64,000 bases of DNA, from assembly GCA_964613795.1 (NCBI GenBank), contig CAZTJR010000006.1, positions 55,719 to 119,718 on the forward strand. The letters are read 5' to 3'. Below are positions 1 to 9,193 of the stretch, piece after piece; position 1 is the first letter of the stretch; the number at the start of each line of letters is the position of its first letter. This stretch comes from Chromatocurvus sp964613795. Lineage in GTDB: Bacteria; Pseudomonadota; Gammaproteobacteria; Pseudomonadales; Halieaceae. Both the position numbers and the translations under genes were made by a program. Below the pieces are notes generated by a model that was given only the letters and a program-made list of their open reading frames with translations, made no database searches and was not told the DNA's origin.

Positions 1-940
1 TCGCCACCGGCTGAAACGGCGCCTCATCTTCCGACCAGCGGCTGATCGAATCCTCAACACTCATCTCCGCGGTGCGCGGCTGAATCATGAACTCCATGCA
101 GGCGGGACCGGCGTCCAGTGTCCTGACCATGGCGGCACGCAGATAATTGCTTTCCGGGTCATCGGGAATGGTGCTACTGCCGTCGCTACAGGCCCGCACT
201 GAATACTTGACAGCACGGCGCGACTGTCCGAGCCCAAGCTGGTAGGGCACCACCGACCAGTAGCGGGTCTCCAGCGGATTGGCGATGGTCTGGGACAGCA
301 TCCTGTAGGCATTCCACGAACCCTGCCAGCCGAGCAGGAAGGGAATTTTCAGCATCTTCAGTACGCTGTCGCTATCGACGCGCTCAAAGAAGCTGGCATA
401 GTCATCAGCATCGTTGATGAAAAACACCGGACTGCTGATCAGGATGAAGTCCTGCTGATCGGCACGGCCTGCAGACGTAAAAAGCTTCTCGCCGGGGACG
501 TCATACAGCTTGATGGCCATGCCGCGGGTGTCACCCGTGATGTCATCACCCGTGGCGTTGGGTGAGCCGTTAGAGAAGCGGATTTTTGCACGATAGGTTG
601 CCCCGGGCTGAAAAACGCCATGGGCAAGACCCGGCGGGAGATCATCGTTGATCGCAAAGTCTGCAGCGACACAGCCGTGCGCTTTCGGGTGTGCATCGCG
701 GCGTGCACCACCGGGACCATAGGTACTTCTGATTTTATCTTCCAGCGTATCGATCAGTCGCTGCGCGGAATGCCACTCGTCGGTCTGGATCGCCTCGCCG
801 AGGTAGGCATCGGCTTTCGGATACTGATGTTCGATGGACTCCGCGGCGCCCACGGCAACTGACAGCGCTGGCAGTAGTGCCAGGATGGCCTTGCGTAAAC
901 GATATCCGCAAGCACCCGCCCCCCTCTTCCCAAAAGGCAT
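1..940 (-). CDS. Catalase-family (SrpA-like) exported haem protein, 3' end outside window
   Basis: An open frame runs from an ATG at 940 to the window edge (about 313 codons) without a stop, so the C-terminus is missing. A GGGAGAGG-type ribosome site lies just upstream. The N-terminus (RKAILALLPALSVAVGAA) is a signal peptide. The body reads HPKAHGCVAADF, then FQPGATYRAKIRFSNG, DTRGMAIKLYDVPG, QQDFILISSPVFFIND and NPLETRYWSVVPYQLG. These are the conserved blocks of the catalase-related SrpA family: a His in the HGC segment, an R-x-SNG strand, and the RGMAIKL and DFILINSPVFF stretches. Such proteins are haem peroxidase/catalase relatives, often periplasmic. The substrate cannot be told. Family confidence is high; function is inferred. 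Confidence 0.8.
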   Translation of the reverse strand, partial: MPFGKRGAGACGYRLRKAILALLPALSVAVGAAESIEHQYPKADAYLGEAIQTDEWHSAQRLIDTLEDKIRSTYGPGGARRDAHPKAHGCVAADFAINDDLPPGLAHGVFQPGATYRAKIRFSNGSPNATGDDITGDTRGMAIKLYDVPGEKLFTSAGRADQQDFILISSPVFFINDADDYASFFERVDSDSVLKMLKIPFLLGWQGSWNAYRMLSQTIANPLETRYWSVVPYQLGLGQSRRAVKYSVRACSDGSSTIPDDPESNYLRAAMVRTLDAGPACMEFMIQPRTAEMSVEDSISRWSEDEAPFQPVA

Positions 941-1150
941 TCTTCCCTCTCCCCTCTTGTCGTCATGCAGTTACCGCAAACGTCGAACGGGCATTATTGC
1001 TCTTGATGTCCGACTGCGGGGTTAAGCTTGTATCCCATCCGCTGTCGCGCGTCCATGACTTTGTACAGTTTCTGCTGCGAGGGGAGAAATGAGTAACCGG
1101 AGAACAGGCTTACTGTTAAGCTCGCGCACCCCGTCGACCTGGAGCACGCC

Positions 1151-3331
1151 ATGCACGGCCACACGCTAATCCGTTTTTCGATGGGATGTCTCCTGGGCAT
1201 TGCTACCCTGATGGTCGCTGGCTGTTCTGACAACGACTCATCCCCCGCATTGCCACCTGACCCCGACCCCGTCGCGACGGCAGGACCCAATATTCTGTTC
1301 GTGGTTCTCGACGACGTCGGCATGGATCAGATGGAGATTTTCGGTTTTGGCGGCGCCACTGCGCCCGCAACACCCGCGATCGGCGAGCTCGCCAGCGCCG
1401 GCGTCAGCTTTTCGGACACCTGGGCCATGCCCGCCTGCTCGGTGACGCGCGCCGCCATGTTTGAGGGAAGGTTCCCCCTGCGCACCAACGTCAAGGCGGC
1501 GCTGGGCCCGAACGACCTTGCCAACTCCATGACCTCGCCTTACGCCATGACTATCCCCAGGCTTCTGGCCGGCCAGGGTTACGAGAGCGCACTCATCGGC
1601 AAGTTTCATATCGCTTTGCAGGGCAACTACCCCGCCGGCGACGCACTGGTCCACGACCTGGGCTGGGACTACTTTGCAGGCTGGCTGGAGGAAACCGGCG
1701 ATCCGACCTCGATCGATACCACGGCAGGCGGCATCGCCCCGCCTGGCACCTACAGTTGCGGCTTTGTGCCGGGAGGCGATCTGGCCAACGGCGCCGATGC
1801 CGGCGCCTGCTATCTGGCTGACGGCAGCTGCTCCGAACACGGGGGCGATGTCGTCGCACCCGGTCGCAGCTGTCGCGATGCGGGTGGTCTGTTCGACCCG
1901 AATACCAGCTGCCAGAGCGTCGTGCCGGAGCGGCTTGACTTCAGCCGCATGAACGCCCACTCGGTATCACCGGTGACCTATAACCGTGCCGACGGCTCGG
2001 TGGAGAACCTGCCGACCACCGACCCGAGAGCGCGTCAGTTCCGCGCGAGTTTCGCTGTTGATGCCGCCGCCGAGTGGATCAACTCGCGCGCCGCGGACCA
2101 GGCGTGGATGGCCACCGTCAGCTTCGCCTCCATCCACACGCCACTGGTGCCACCGCCGGTTGACCCGGCATCCCCGGCCAGCATCGCCGCCACGAACCTC
2201 GATTGTTCGAACCTTCTGGCGCAGCGAGAACTGTCCAACCTGATGGTGGAATCGCTGGATCTTGAGATCGGCAGGCTGCTGGTGGAAATCGGCCTTGCCA
2301 CCCGTGATCAACGGGGCAGCCTCTTGTATGCGCCCGAGTCGACCAACACCATGGTCGTGGTTCTCGGCGACAATGGTTCGCTGGGCTATACCGTGAAACT
2401 GCCCTTCGACCTCACCCGCTCCAAGGGCTCTGCCTACCAGACCGGCGTCTGGGTCCCATTGATTGTCAGCGGTCCGCTTGTGGACACCCCCGACCGCCAG
2501 GTGCGTTCGATGGTAAACGCAGTCGATCTGTTCGCCCTTTTTGCCGAGATTGCCGGTGTCGACGACGTACAGGCAGCGGTGCCACGGACGCTGGACGCCG
2601 TCTCCATGCTGCCATACCTGACCAACCCGGAGCACCCGGCCATCCGCGACTGGAATTACACCGAAGTCGGCCTCAGCCTGCAGGCAGATGGTGAGGTCAA
2701 CGGTCCCTGCGTGATCAACAGCTGCACCCAGATACCCAACGTGCGCAGCATCTGTGAAGACAACAACGGTGTCTGGTGGGGTAAAGACAACAATGCGATG
2801 GTTAACGGCATTTCGGCGCCCGAGCCGGGGTTTGAGTACTGCTCCCAGGTGCTGGACTTCGTGACGCGTAATGGCGGCGACGCCTTCGAGATACTACCCC
2901 TGGTTTCCATCGCGGTACGCAACGATACCTTCAAACTGGTAGAGAATACCTTCAAGGACTGCAGCTCCGGGCCCTGCGTCGACAGCAAACAGCTGGAGCT
3001 GTTCGAGATAGACCAGCCGCTGGACACCCCATGGCTCGACAGGAAAGGCGACGAGCTGCCACTGGATGCACTGTCGGCGGGGCAGCAATCCGCCTACGCG
3101 GAATTGCAAGACCTGCTTGCAGTGCTCCGCGCCAGCGTCGTCGACTGCCCTGGCGATGGCAACATCGACGGCGTGGTTGACGAAGAGGACCTGCGACAAT
3201 GGGAAAGCTACGCCAGCGGAGCGGGTCTCTCCAGCGTCTACGACCTGAACCTGGATGGTCGCACGGATGCACTGGATGAGGTTATCATTCAGTCAAATCT
3301 TGGCCTGGATTGCAGGGCCGATGGAGGCTAG
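1151..3331 (+). CDS. Sulfatase-family lipoprotein with C-terminal dockerin-like calcium repeats
   Basis: The 726-aa protein begins with a signal ending in a lipobox (MVAGC, Cys25), so it is probably lipid-anchored. From residue 47 it follows the alkaline phosphatase/sulfatase fold: NILFVVLDDVG (metal Asp pair at 54-55), ACSVTR (Cys96 to Arg100, the site converted to formylglycine in sulfatases), IGKFHI, a late HTP (SFASIHTPLVPP) and LGDNGSLG (metal Asp/Asn). The Cys motif has Val where the family usually has Pro or Ala, so maturation may differ. Residues 660-726 hold two Asp-rich EF-hand-like loops (GDGNIDGVVDEED and DLNLDGRTDALDE), resembling a dockerin. A GGAG lies 8 nt before the ATG. The natural sulfate ester is unknown; a related phosphohydrolase is possible. 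Confidence 0.8.
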   Translation: MHGHTLIRFSMGCLLGIATLMVAGCSDNDSSPALPPDPDPVATAGPNILFVVLDDVGMDQMEIFGFGGATAPATPAIGELASAGVSFSDTWAMPACSVTRAAMFEGRFPLRTNVKAALGPNDLANSMTSPYAMTIPRLLAGQGYESALIGKFHIALQGNYPAGDALVHDLGWDYFAGWLEETGDPTSIDTTAGGIAPPGTYSCGFVPGGDLANGADAGACYLADGSCSEHGGDVVAPGRSCRDAGGLFDPNTSCQSVVPERLDFSRMNAHSVSPVTYNRADGSVENLPTTDPRARQFRASFAVDAAAEWINSRAADQAWMATVSFASIHTPLVPPPVDPASPASIAATNLDCSNLLAQRELSNLMVESLDLEIGRLLVEIGLATRDQRGSLLYAPESTNTMVVVLGDNGSLGYTVKLPFDLTRSKGSAYQTGVWVPLIVSGPLVDTPDRQVRSMVNAVDLFALFAEIAGVDDVQAAVPRTLDAVSMLPYLTNPEHPAIRDWNYTEVGLSLQADGEVNGPCVINSCTQIPNVRSICEDNNGVWWGKDNNAMVNGISAPEPGFEYCSQVLDFVTRNGGDAFEILPLVSIAVRNDTFKLVENTFKDCSSGPCVDSKQLELFEIDQPLDTPWLDRKGDELPLDALSAGQQSAYAELQDLLAVLRASVVDCPGDGNIDGVVDEEDLRQWESYASGAGLSSVYDLNLDGRTDALDEVIIQSNLGLDCRADGG

Positions 3332-3385
3332 TGGGCCATGCGTTAGCAACGATGGCACGACAGTTAACACGATTCTTTTGACGCC

Positions 3386-3868
3386 GTGGCACATCAAAAC
3401 GTCATGACCTACTCCCTGTTCAAGATTATTCACATCCTCGGTGTCGTCCTGCTGGTTGGCAACGTGACGATCACGTTCATCTGGAAATTCCACGCAGACA
3501 CTACGCGCGACCCGGTGGTGCTCGCTTTCGCACAGCGTATCGTGACCTGGACCGACTGGGTCTTCACCGCTGGTGGCGCAGCGCTCGTCATGATCGGCGG
3601 TTACGGAATGACCGCTGTCGCCCGTATCGATCCCTTCGGGACCGGCTGGCTGCTCTGGAGCCAGATCTGGTTCTACGCCGTCGGGCTTGTCTGGCTGTTC
3701 GTTCTGGTACCGTTGCAGATCCTGCAGGCCCGACAGGCACGCGACTTCGCCGTTACCGGCACAATCCCCCAATCCTACTGGCAGCTTTGCGGGTACTGGA
3801 ACCTGATCGGCATCGCGTCAACGGTGCCTTTTTTGTATGTGCTCTACCTGATGATTGAAAAGAGCTGA
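3386..3868 (+). CDS. DUF2269-like integral membrane protein
   Basis: A small membrane protein of 160 aa (GTG at 3386) or 154 aa (ATG at 3404, which I prefer because the hydrophobic segment follows directly). Four membrane spans are visible: LFKIIHILGVVLLVGNVTIT, VFTAGGAALVMIGGYGMT, WFYAVGLVWLFVLVPLQIL and WNLIGIASTVPFLYVLYLMI. The KxxHxLG(V/A) start and the WTDWVFT segment fit the DUF2269 predicted membrane family, whose function is not established. It lies alone, 54 nt after the sulfatase and convergent with the RidA-like gene. Confidence 0.65.
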   Translation: MAHQNVMTYSLFKIIHILGVVLLVGNVTITFIWKFHADTTRDPVVLAFAQRIVTWTDWVFTAGGAALVMIGGYGMTAVARIDPFGTGWLLWSQIWFYAVGLVWLFVLVPLQILQARQARDFAVTGTIPQSYWQLCGYWNLIGIASTVPFLYVLYLMIEKS

Positions 3869-3934
3869 TGATCGCTCCTCGCCCTCGCCAGGCCACCGCG
3901 CATGCCGACGCCATAGCCCTCGAGATACCGGCCC

Positions 3935-4519
3935 TCAAAGACCTTTTGCAGGCGTGCTCCGTGGCAGGACCGCAAGCGCTTCCGTTTCGCACAGGAGGTC
4001 TGACCGACAGACCGGCGCTGCGACGAACGAATTGGGGAAGCCATGGTAGCCTGCCTCGCGGAACTTCTCCCGCAGGCGCAGGGCATCTAATGGGTACTTC
4101 AGATAGGTAACGGCAGAGACCACGTCCGCAAAGCCAGCCCCCTGCCCGGCGAGCAGCGCGGCAACATTCACGAGCATACGGTCAGCCTGGGCCTCGAAAT
4201 TTCCGGGATGCGCGGTGCGCCCGGCCTCGTCGATACTCGCGGTTCCCGAGACCAGAAGTGCCACTTTGTTCATCTCCTCCACTCTCATCCCACGCACGAA
4301 GTCAGCACCGTATTCCCCCGCTTCGTTCAGCGTGGGTGAGGTCATGACCCGCCGCTGAAGTGGGCGCCGCTGTTTCACAGCGTAGATGCCAAGGCAAAGA
4401 TCGTGGGCTTCGGGAACCGGACCCCCACAGATACCCGTGCTGGCCGGCACTGGATCAACCCCTCTCGCCGCAAAGAACTCCCGCCGTGCCCGATTCAGCT
4501 GCGGGTAGTCACGAGACAT
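3935..4519 (-). pseudogene. RidA/YjgF-domain protein, probably 5'-truncated chorismatase-like gene
   Basis: 194 codons. The first part (YPQLNRARREFFAARGV and STGICGG) and the following RidA-like domain (VEEMNKVALLVSGTASID, ADVVSAVTYLKYP, then FVAAPVCRSDLLCETEALAV) match the C-terminal half of FkbO/Hyg5/XanB2-type chorismatase-like proteins, which are normally about 330-380 aa. The ATG at 4519 is directly preceded by an in-frame TAA, and upstream DNA encodes an unrelated TPR remnant on the other strand, so the N-terminal half is gone. It could still be expressed as a free RidA-like protein, hence moderate confidence in the pseudogene call. Confidence 0.55.
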
Positions 4520-4552
4520 TTAGACGAACAGGGGCAGTCGACACCTCTAGTG

Positions 4553-4738
4553 GTCGAGCCGGATAACGTCGAACTCCTGAACGCCATGGGATTCAGCCTC
4601 TTTCAGCAGGGCAAGAGCGAGGAAGCGGTCGTTACCTACCGCCAGCTTGTAAAGGAACACCCCGGCAGCGCAGGCCATGAGGAACTGGCCCGCTTACTCG
4701 AGAAACTCGGGCGGGCGCAGGATGTGCCCGCCATCTGA
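4553..4738 (+). pseudogene. TPR protein remnant (3' end only)
   Basis: The last 61 codons of an open frame read EPDNVELLNAMGFSLFQQGKSEEAVVTYRQLVKEHPGSAGHEELARLLEKLG when joined in short pieces. This is a tetratricopeptide unit (A/G-F at positions 8-10, GKSEEAVxxYRQLV helix B, HPGS turn) plus a capping helix. The frame stays open upstream to 4403, but there it runs antisense to the RidA-like gene and encodes no recognisable protein. I read it as the tail of a larger TPR protein whose 5' part was lost at a junction near 4525-4550. Confidence 0.5.
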
Positions 4739-4925
4739 GTGACTCAGACTTCGCATCGAGACGCCATGCGGCTCAGCGGTCTGCCACAAAGGTGATGAAG
4801 ACTGCGGCGATTCTCGCCTGAGCAACGGCGGGTCAATGCCAAATTCTGGCGGTTTATCGACTCAGGCGTGTGTGGTGCTACCCTGTTGGCCTCACTGTCG
4901 GCCAGCCCTGGGAGTCACCGCCGCA

Positions 4926-5915
4926 ATGAACGAATCGTTGAATCCGGGTTTCACTCTGAATGCGCTGGAAGCAGCTGCGGCGCTCGTGCACGACGCGATG
5001 CCCGCCACGCCGCAATACGCGTGGCCAACGCTGGCAGACGCCGTCAGTGCGGATGTCTGGGTTAAACATGAGAACCATACGCCGACGGGAGCTTTCAAGG
5101 TCCGCGGTGGCATCACGTTCATGCACTGGCTCCGGCAGACACACCCGGCCTGCCGCGGTGTGGTGACCGCCACTCGTGGCAATCACGGTCAGAGCCAGGC
5201 CCGCGCGGCTGCCGCGTGCGGTCTTTCCGCCACGATTGTTGTGCCACGCGGGAATGCGCGGGAGAAGAACGCGGCCATGCGTGCCTTCGGCGCAACGCTA
5301 GTGGAGCATGGCGACGACTTCGACGAAGCCCGCCAGGAAGCGGCAGGCATCGCGGCAAAAGAAGATCTCTTTCTGGTACCTCCCTTTCATCCCGCCCTGG
5401 TCACCGGGGTGGCAAGCTATGCCCTGGAGCTGTTTCGGGCGGTAGACCACATCGATACGCTGTACGTGCCGATCGGCTGCGGCTCCGGCATCTGCGGCGT
5501 TATTGCCGCGCGTGATGCCCTCGGCCTTGATACCGAAATCGTCGGTGTCGTGTCGGATGCCGCGCCTGCGGCCGGTCGCGCCTTCCACAGCGGAAAAGCC
5601 GAGTCGACGGACAGCGCCCACACCTTTGCCGATGGCATGGCCGTCCGGACCGTCGTGCCGGAGGCACTGGCGATCTACCGTCGCGGCGCCAGTCGCATCA
5701 TTGAAGTCAGCGATGACAACGTGGCGGAAGCCATGCGCATGTACTTTCGCCACACGCACAACGTCGCCGAAGGTGCCGGCGCCGCCCCGCTCGCCGGGCT
5801 TATGCAGGAGCAGGAACGCCAGCGCGGGCGTCGCGTCGCCGTCATCCTGTGTGGCGGCAATGTGGATACGGACATTTTCCGGACCGTCCTGTCCGGCTCC
5901 ACCCCAAGCCCCTGA
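4926..5915 (+). CDS. Threonine dehydratase-like PLP enzyme (fold type II)
   Basis: 329 aa from the ATG at 4926; the open frame extends to 4836, but the extra 30 residues look non-native. VKHENHTPTGAFKVRGG places the PLP lysine at Lys58. TRGNHGQSQARAA is the substrate/PLP Asn loop, and IGCGSGICG is the Gly-rich phosphate cradle. The length fits catabolic threonine/serine dehydratases and ectoine-utilisation EutB-like enzymes that lack the regulatory ACT domain. Expected chemistry is beta-elimination of a hydroxy amino acid to 2-oxo acid and ammonia. It ends one base before the convergent stop of the propeller gene. Exact substrate is unknown; hydroxyamino acids would suit the island that follows. 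Confidence 0.75.
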   Translation: MNESLNPGFTLNALEAAAALVHDAMPATPQYAWPTLADAVSADVWVKHENHTPTGAFKVRGGITFMHWLRQTHPACRGVVTATRGNHGQSQARAAAACGLSATIVVPRGNAREKNAAMRAFGATLVEHGDDFDEARQEAAGIAAKEDLFLVPPFHPALVTGVASYALELFRAVDHIDTLYVPIGCGSGICGVIAARDALGLDTEIVGVVSDAAPAAGRAFHSGKAESTDSAHTFADGMAVRTVVPEALAIYRRGASRIIEVSDDNVAEAMRMYFRHTHNVAEGAGAAPLAGLMQEQERQRGRRVAVILCGGNVDTDIFRTVLSGSTPSP

Positions 5916-5916
5916 C

Positions 5917-8900
5917 TCAGGGTAACTGCAGCTCTGCGATACCTGACGCTCTGGCAAACTCGTTGAATGCCGGTATGTCCCGATTCAGGATTCCATTTAA
6001 CGCGTCTTCATAGCCGGACCAAAGGCGAAGGTAATCCTGCGTGACTTCCCGGAATCCATCGGTCAACGGAATATCGGAGCCGTGCATGCGACCCAGAAGA
6101 TCCTTGACCTTGAGCATCAACCGGCCTTCATGCTGGTAGACGTTCTGAAAGGTCTTGAGCTCTTTTTGCAGGATTCTGGCAATCCAGTCGTCGATGACTG
6201 CGTCCAGCGCGTCAACCCGGGCGAGAGTCACGTCATCGCTGTTGAGTTCGGCAAGCAGTGCAAGCTGCTTTTTGACCAGGCGCAGCTCCTTCACAGCGGT
6301 ACCCATTGCAGTTGCGGCATCCATCAGTGAGGCGGAAAGCGCATCCATCTCGGCATACTCCCTGAGATTGGATGGCGTGTCGCCTCCCAGTCTGGGGTCG
6401 ACGCGAATACGGAAGTCCTTCTCGTGAATGTCGTCGCCCAGCGTCATGCGGACGGTGTAATTACCCGGGACGGCGGTATAGGCGTCCATGCTCGTGGAAA
6501 CGTTGTAAATTTCCGGGAGACACTCGAATGTGCCGACCTGCATGTCCCAGACCCAGAGGTTATCGCCCGGGTCGGTCGATATCGTGTCGGGGTGCGGCGC
6601 GGCTGCCCTGCCCATGCCACAGGTGGTCCGGTCCTCGTCCGAGCTATCCGAATACACGATCTCGCCCTTGCTGTTGAGAATATCGAACCTGAGCGGTGCA
6701 TCCGTTGCCTTGCCGAGAATGTAGTGAACCTGTATGCCTCGCGGCGGATTGGCCCCGGGGCCGTTATCCGGATAACCATTCGATATGTTGCGAATCTGAT
6801 CACGTGGCCTGAGCAGTACGGGGCGGGATTCGGCGAGACCATCAGCGAGCTGCTGGAGAGGCGTTACGTCATCGAGTATCCACAGCGCGCGACCCTGGGT
6901 GGAGACAACAAGGTCATCCTGCTGCAGATAGAGATCAGTGATCGGTACCTGCGGCAGATTCTGCTGCAGGCTCTGCCAGTTGTCGCCATCGTCGAAAGAT
7001 ACGAAAAGACCGTTTTCGGTACCCGCATAAAGCAGTCCCGGACGCCTGGGGTCGACGCGCACCGATCGCGCAAACGTGGTCTCCGGTATCCCATCGACAA
7101 TTTTCTGCCATGACGCGCCATAGTCATGGGTTCTGTAAATGCTCGGTGTGAAATCGTTCATCTTGTAACCGGCACGGGCAAAGTACATCGTGCCAGGATC
7201 GTGCGGTGACGCATCGATGACGTTAATAATCCCCTCACGCAAACCCTTTGGCGTTACGTTTTCCCAGGTCTTACCACCGTCACGCGTCAGATGCACCAGC
7301 CCATCATCCGAGCCCGTCCAGATGACCCCCTTTTCGATCGGGCTTTCCGCAATCACAAACAGATTGTTATAGCTTTCCGCGGTAATCTGCTCGTTCGAGA
7401 TCGGGTAGCCGCCCAGGCCCTGATGCGCCTTGTTATTGCGCGTGAGATCTTTGCTCAGAACCTCCCAGCTGATGCCGCGGTCTGTCGACCCCATCAGATA
7501 CTGTGATCCGTAGTAGATCTGGTCAGGATTGTGAGGCGAAACGATAACAGGGCCGTTCCAGTTGGCCCGATATCGGAGATTCTTCGGCTGCTCACCGGTG
7601 ACCCGCTCAGGGTATGGCCGCACGTTCCGATATTGTCGGGTATCCCGATTCCACTCGCCCAGCATGCTGGCGAAGTAGGTGGTATAGACATATTTAGGAT
7701 CGTTGGGGTCGAATGCGATAGTCGCGCTTTCGCCCGACCCTATTGACCACCAGTGCTTCGTGCCAATGCCGCCTGCCTCGAATCCGCCACTCATACTCTG
7801 GCTCGCGATCGTGATGCCATTTGAATCCTGCTGTGCGGAGTAGATGCGGTAGGGATAGGCATTGTCAGTGATAACGCGGTAGAACTGACCGGTTGGCTGA
7901 TTCATTTGCGATGACCACGTTCTGCCACCATCCATCGTTACGTTGGCACCGCCATCATTGCCGTTGATCATAATGTTGCTGTTGGAGGGGTTTATCCAGA
8001 TGGCGTGATGATCCACGTGAGGCGCCTGGTAAATCTCAAAGTTCTTTCCGCCATCAATGGACTTTATCAGCACGCCGTTCATCACCCAGACTTCATCTTC
8101 ATCGTTAGGGTCGGCGGTAATGTGCATGTAATACCAGGCACGCGCCCAGGTGTTGGGGTCATCGCTGACCTGCGTGAAGCTCTCCCCTGCATCGTCAGAG
8201 CGGTAAACACCGCCCTGGCCATCCTTGGCCTCGACAGCCAGGTAGACGATCTTCTGATTCGCCGGGGAAATCGTGATGCCCATCTTGCCCTTGAGCGTCG
8301 GCAGCCCACGGGTGATTTCTTTCCAGGTGTCGCCGCCATCCGTGGTCTTGTAAACGCGACTTCCCGGTCCGCCACTCTTGACGACCCAGGGTTTGCGACG
8401 GAAATCCCAGCTTGTCGCCATGAGGACATTTGGGTCAGACGCGTCCATCGTCATGTCAGCGAAACCCGAGTCCTCGTTGACGTAGAGGACCTTCGACCAC
8501 GTTTCGCCACCGTCCGTGGACTTGTAGATTCCGCGCTCCTCGTTCGGACCCCAGGGGTTGCCCTGCCCCGCCAGATACACAATATCCGGGTTGCGCGGGT
8601 GAATATGAATCCGGCTGATGTGGCGTGTCTCTGCAAGCCCCATATGTTGCCAGGTCCGACCCGCGTCGGTGGATTTATAAACCCCATCCCCATGCGAGGT
8701 CTTCACGCCGCGTACCGGACCTTCACCGGTGCCGACAAAAATGATGTTCGGATCACTTTTCGCGACATCGATAGCACCTATGCCAACGGTATTGAAAAAG
8801 CCGTCGGAGACATTCTCCCAGGCAGCACCCGCGCTTGTGGTTTTCCAGACACCGCCTCCCGTCGCCCCGAAATAGTAGGTAAGGGGATCATTTTCGATGC

Positions 8901-9078
8901 CGGCGACTGCGGTAACCCGACCCCCGCGGAATGGACCGATATTCCGGTACTTGAGGGTCTGATAAAGCTCTGGCGCCACCGTGTCGACCGCCTTCGCCGG
9001 GGCAGCCGACAAGGACCCTGACAAAAGGCACGCAAGGAAAACCGCAATTGTGCCGATGCGGCCACTGACTCTTCTCAT
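5917..9078 (-). CDS. Exported Asp-box (BNR/VPS10-like) beta-propeller protein
   Basis: 1053 aa from the ATG at 9078, which has GGGGAG 8 nt upstream and leads into a signal peptide (IGTIAVFLACLLSGSLSA); an upstream in-frame ATG at 9147 is less likely. The body carries many Asp-box turns of the S-x-D-x-G-x-x-W type: KSTDAGRTW, KSTDGGETW, KTTDGGDTW, RSDDAGESF, KSIDGGKNF, TRDGGKTW, THDYGASW and SFDDGDNW. These are typical of sortilin/VPS10-like and xyloglucanase-like double propellers. Residues after about 780 are non-propeller and end in a helical C-terminus (LRLVKKQLALLAEL). Such giant secreted propellers are common beside amidohydrolases and peptidases in marine gammaproteobacteria, but no activity can be assigned. 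It is divergent from the M1 aminopeptidase across a shared palindrome at 9161-9173. Confidence 0.75.
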   Translation of the reverse strand: MRRVSGRIGTIAVFLACLLSGSLSAAPAKAVDTVAPELYQTLKYRNIGPFRGGRVTAVAGIENDPLTYYFGATGGGVWKTTSAGAAWENVSDGFFNTVGIGAIDVAKSDPNIIFVGTGEGPVRGVKTSHGDGVYKSTDAGRTWQHMGLAETRHISRIHIHPRNPDIVYLAGQGNPWGPNEERGIYKSTDGGETWSKVLYVNEDSGFADMTMDASDPNVLMATSWDFRRKPWVVKSGGPGSRVYKTTDGGDTWKEITRGLPTLKGKMGITISPANQKIVYLAVEAKDGQGGVYRSDDAGESFTQVSDDPNTWARAWYYMHITADPNDEDEVWVMNGVLIKSIDGGKNFEIYQAPHVDHHAIWINPSNSNIMINGNDGGANVTMDGGRTWSSQMNQPTGQFYRVITDNAYPYRIYSAQQDSNGITIASQSMSGGFEAGGIGTKHWWSIGSGESATIAFDPNDPKYVYTTYFASMLGEWNRDTRQYRNVRPYPERVTGEQPKNLRYRANWNGPVIVSPHNPDQIYYGSQYLMGSTDRGISWEVLSKDLTRNNKAHQGLGGYPISNEQITAESYNNLFVIAESPIEKGVIWTGSDDGLVHLTRDGGKTWENVTPKGLREGIINVIDASPHDPGTMYFARAGYKMNDFTPSIYRTHDYGASWQKIVDGIPETTFARSVRVDPRRPGLLYAGTENGLFVSFDDGDNWQSLQQNLPQVPITDLYLQQDDLVVSTQGRALWILDDVTPLQQLADGLAESRPVLLRPRDQIRNISNGYPDNGPGANPPRGIQVHYILGKATDAPLRFDILNSKGEIVYSDSSDEDRTTCGMGRAAAPHPDTISTDPGDNLWVWDMQVGTFECLPEIYNVSTSMDAYTAVPGNYTVRMTLGDDIHEKDFRIRVDPRLGGDTPSNLREYAEMDALSASLMDAATAMGTAVKELRLVKKQLALLAELNSDDVTLARVDALDAVIDDWIARILQKELKTFQNVYQHEGRLMLKVKDLLGRMHGSDIPLTDGFREVTQDYLRLWSGYEDALNGILNRDIPAFNEFARASGIAELQLP

Positions 9079-9160
9079 ATCAAGCTCCCCGTTACGTGCC
9101 AATGCAGGCGATTGCGGTGTCACCATCGCCCGAGACGCATTGGACAAGGCTCATGCCGTA

Positions 9161-9173
9161 ATATATTTTATAT
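9161..9173. promoter_or_regulatory. ATATA-N3-TATAT palindrome (site a), candidate GntR operator
   Basis: ATATATTTTATAT has perfect 5-bp arms around TTT. It lies in the 115-bp gap between the divergent propeller and M1 aminopeptidase genes, 20 nt before the M1 start, where bound protein would block transcription. It is the same motif as at 14559, 17479, 19046, 32569 and, degenerate, at 30550 and 36600. Confidence 0.6.
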
Positions 9174-9193
9174 GATCTACAAAGTAGACAATT

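Noticed and set aside
8005..9021. 338-codon plus-strand frame inside the Asp-box protein
   Set aside because: Antisense to the repeated Asp-box blades; no domain of its own.
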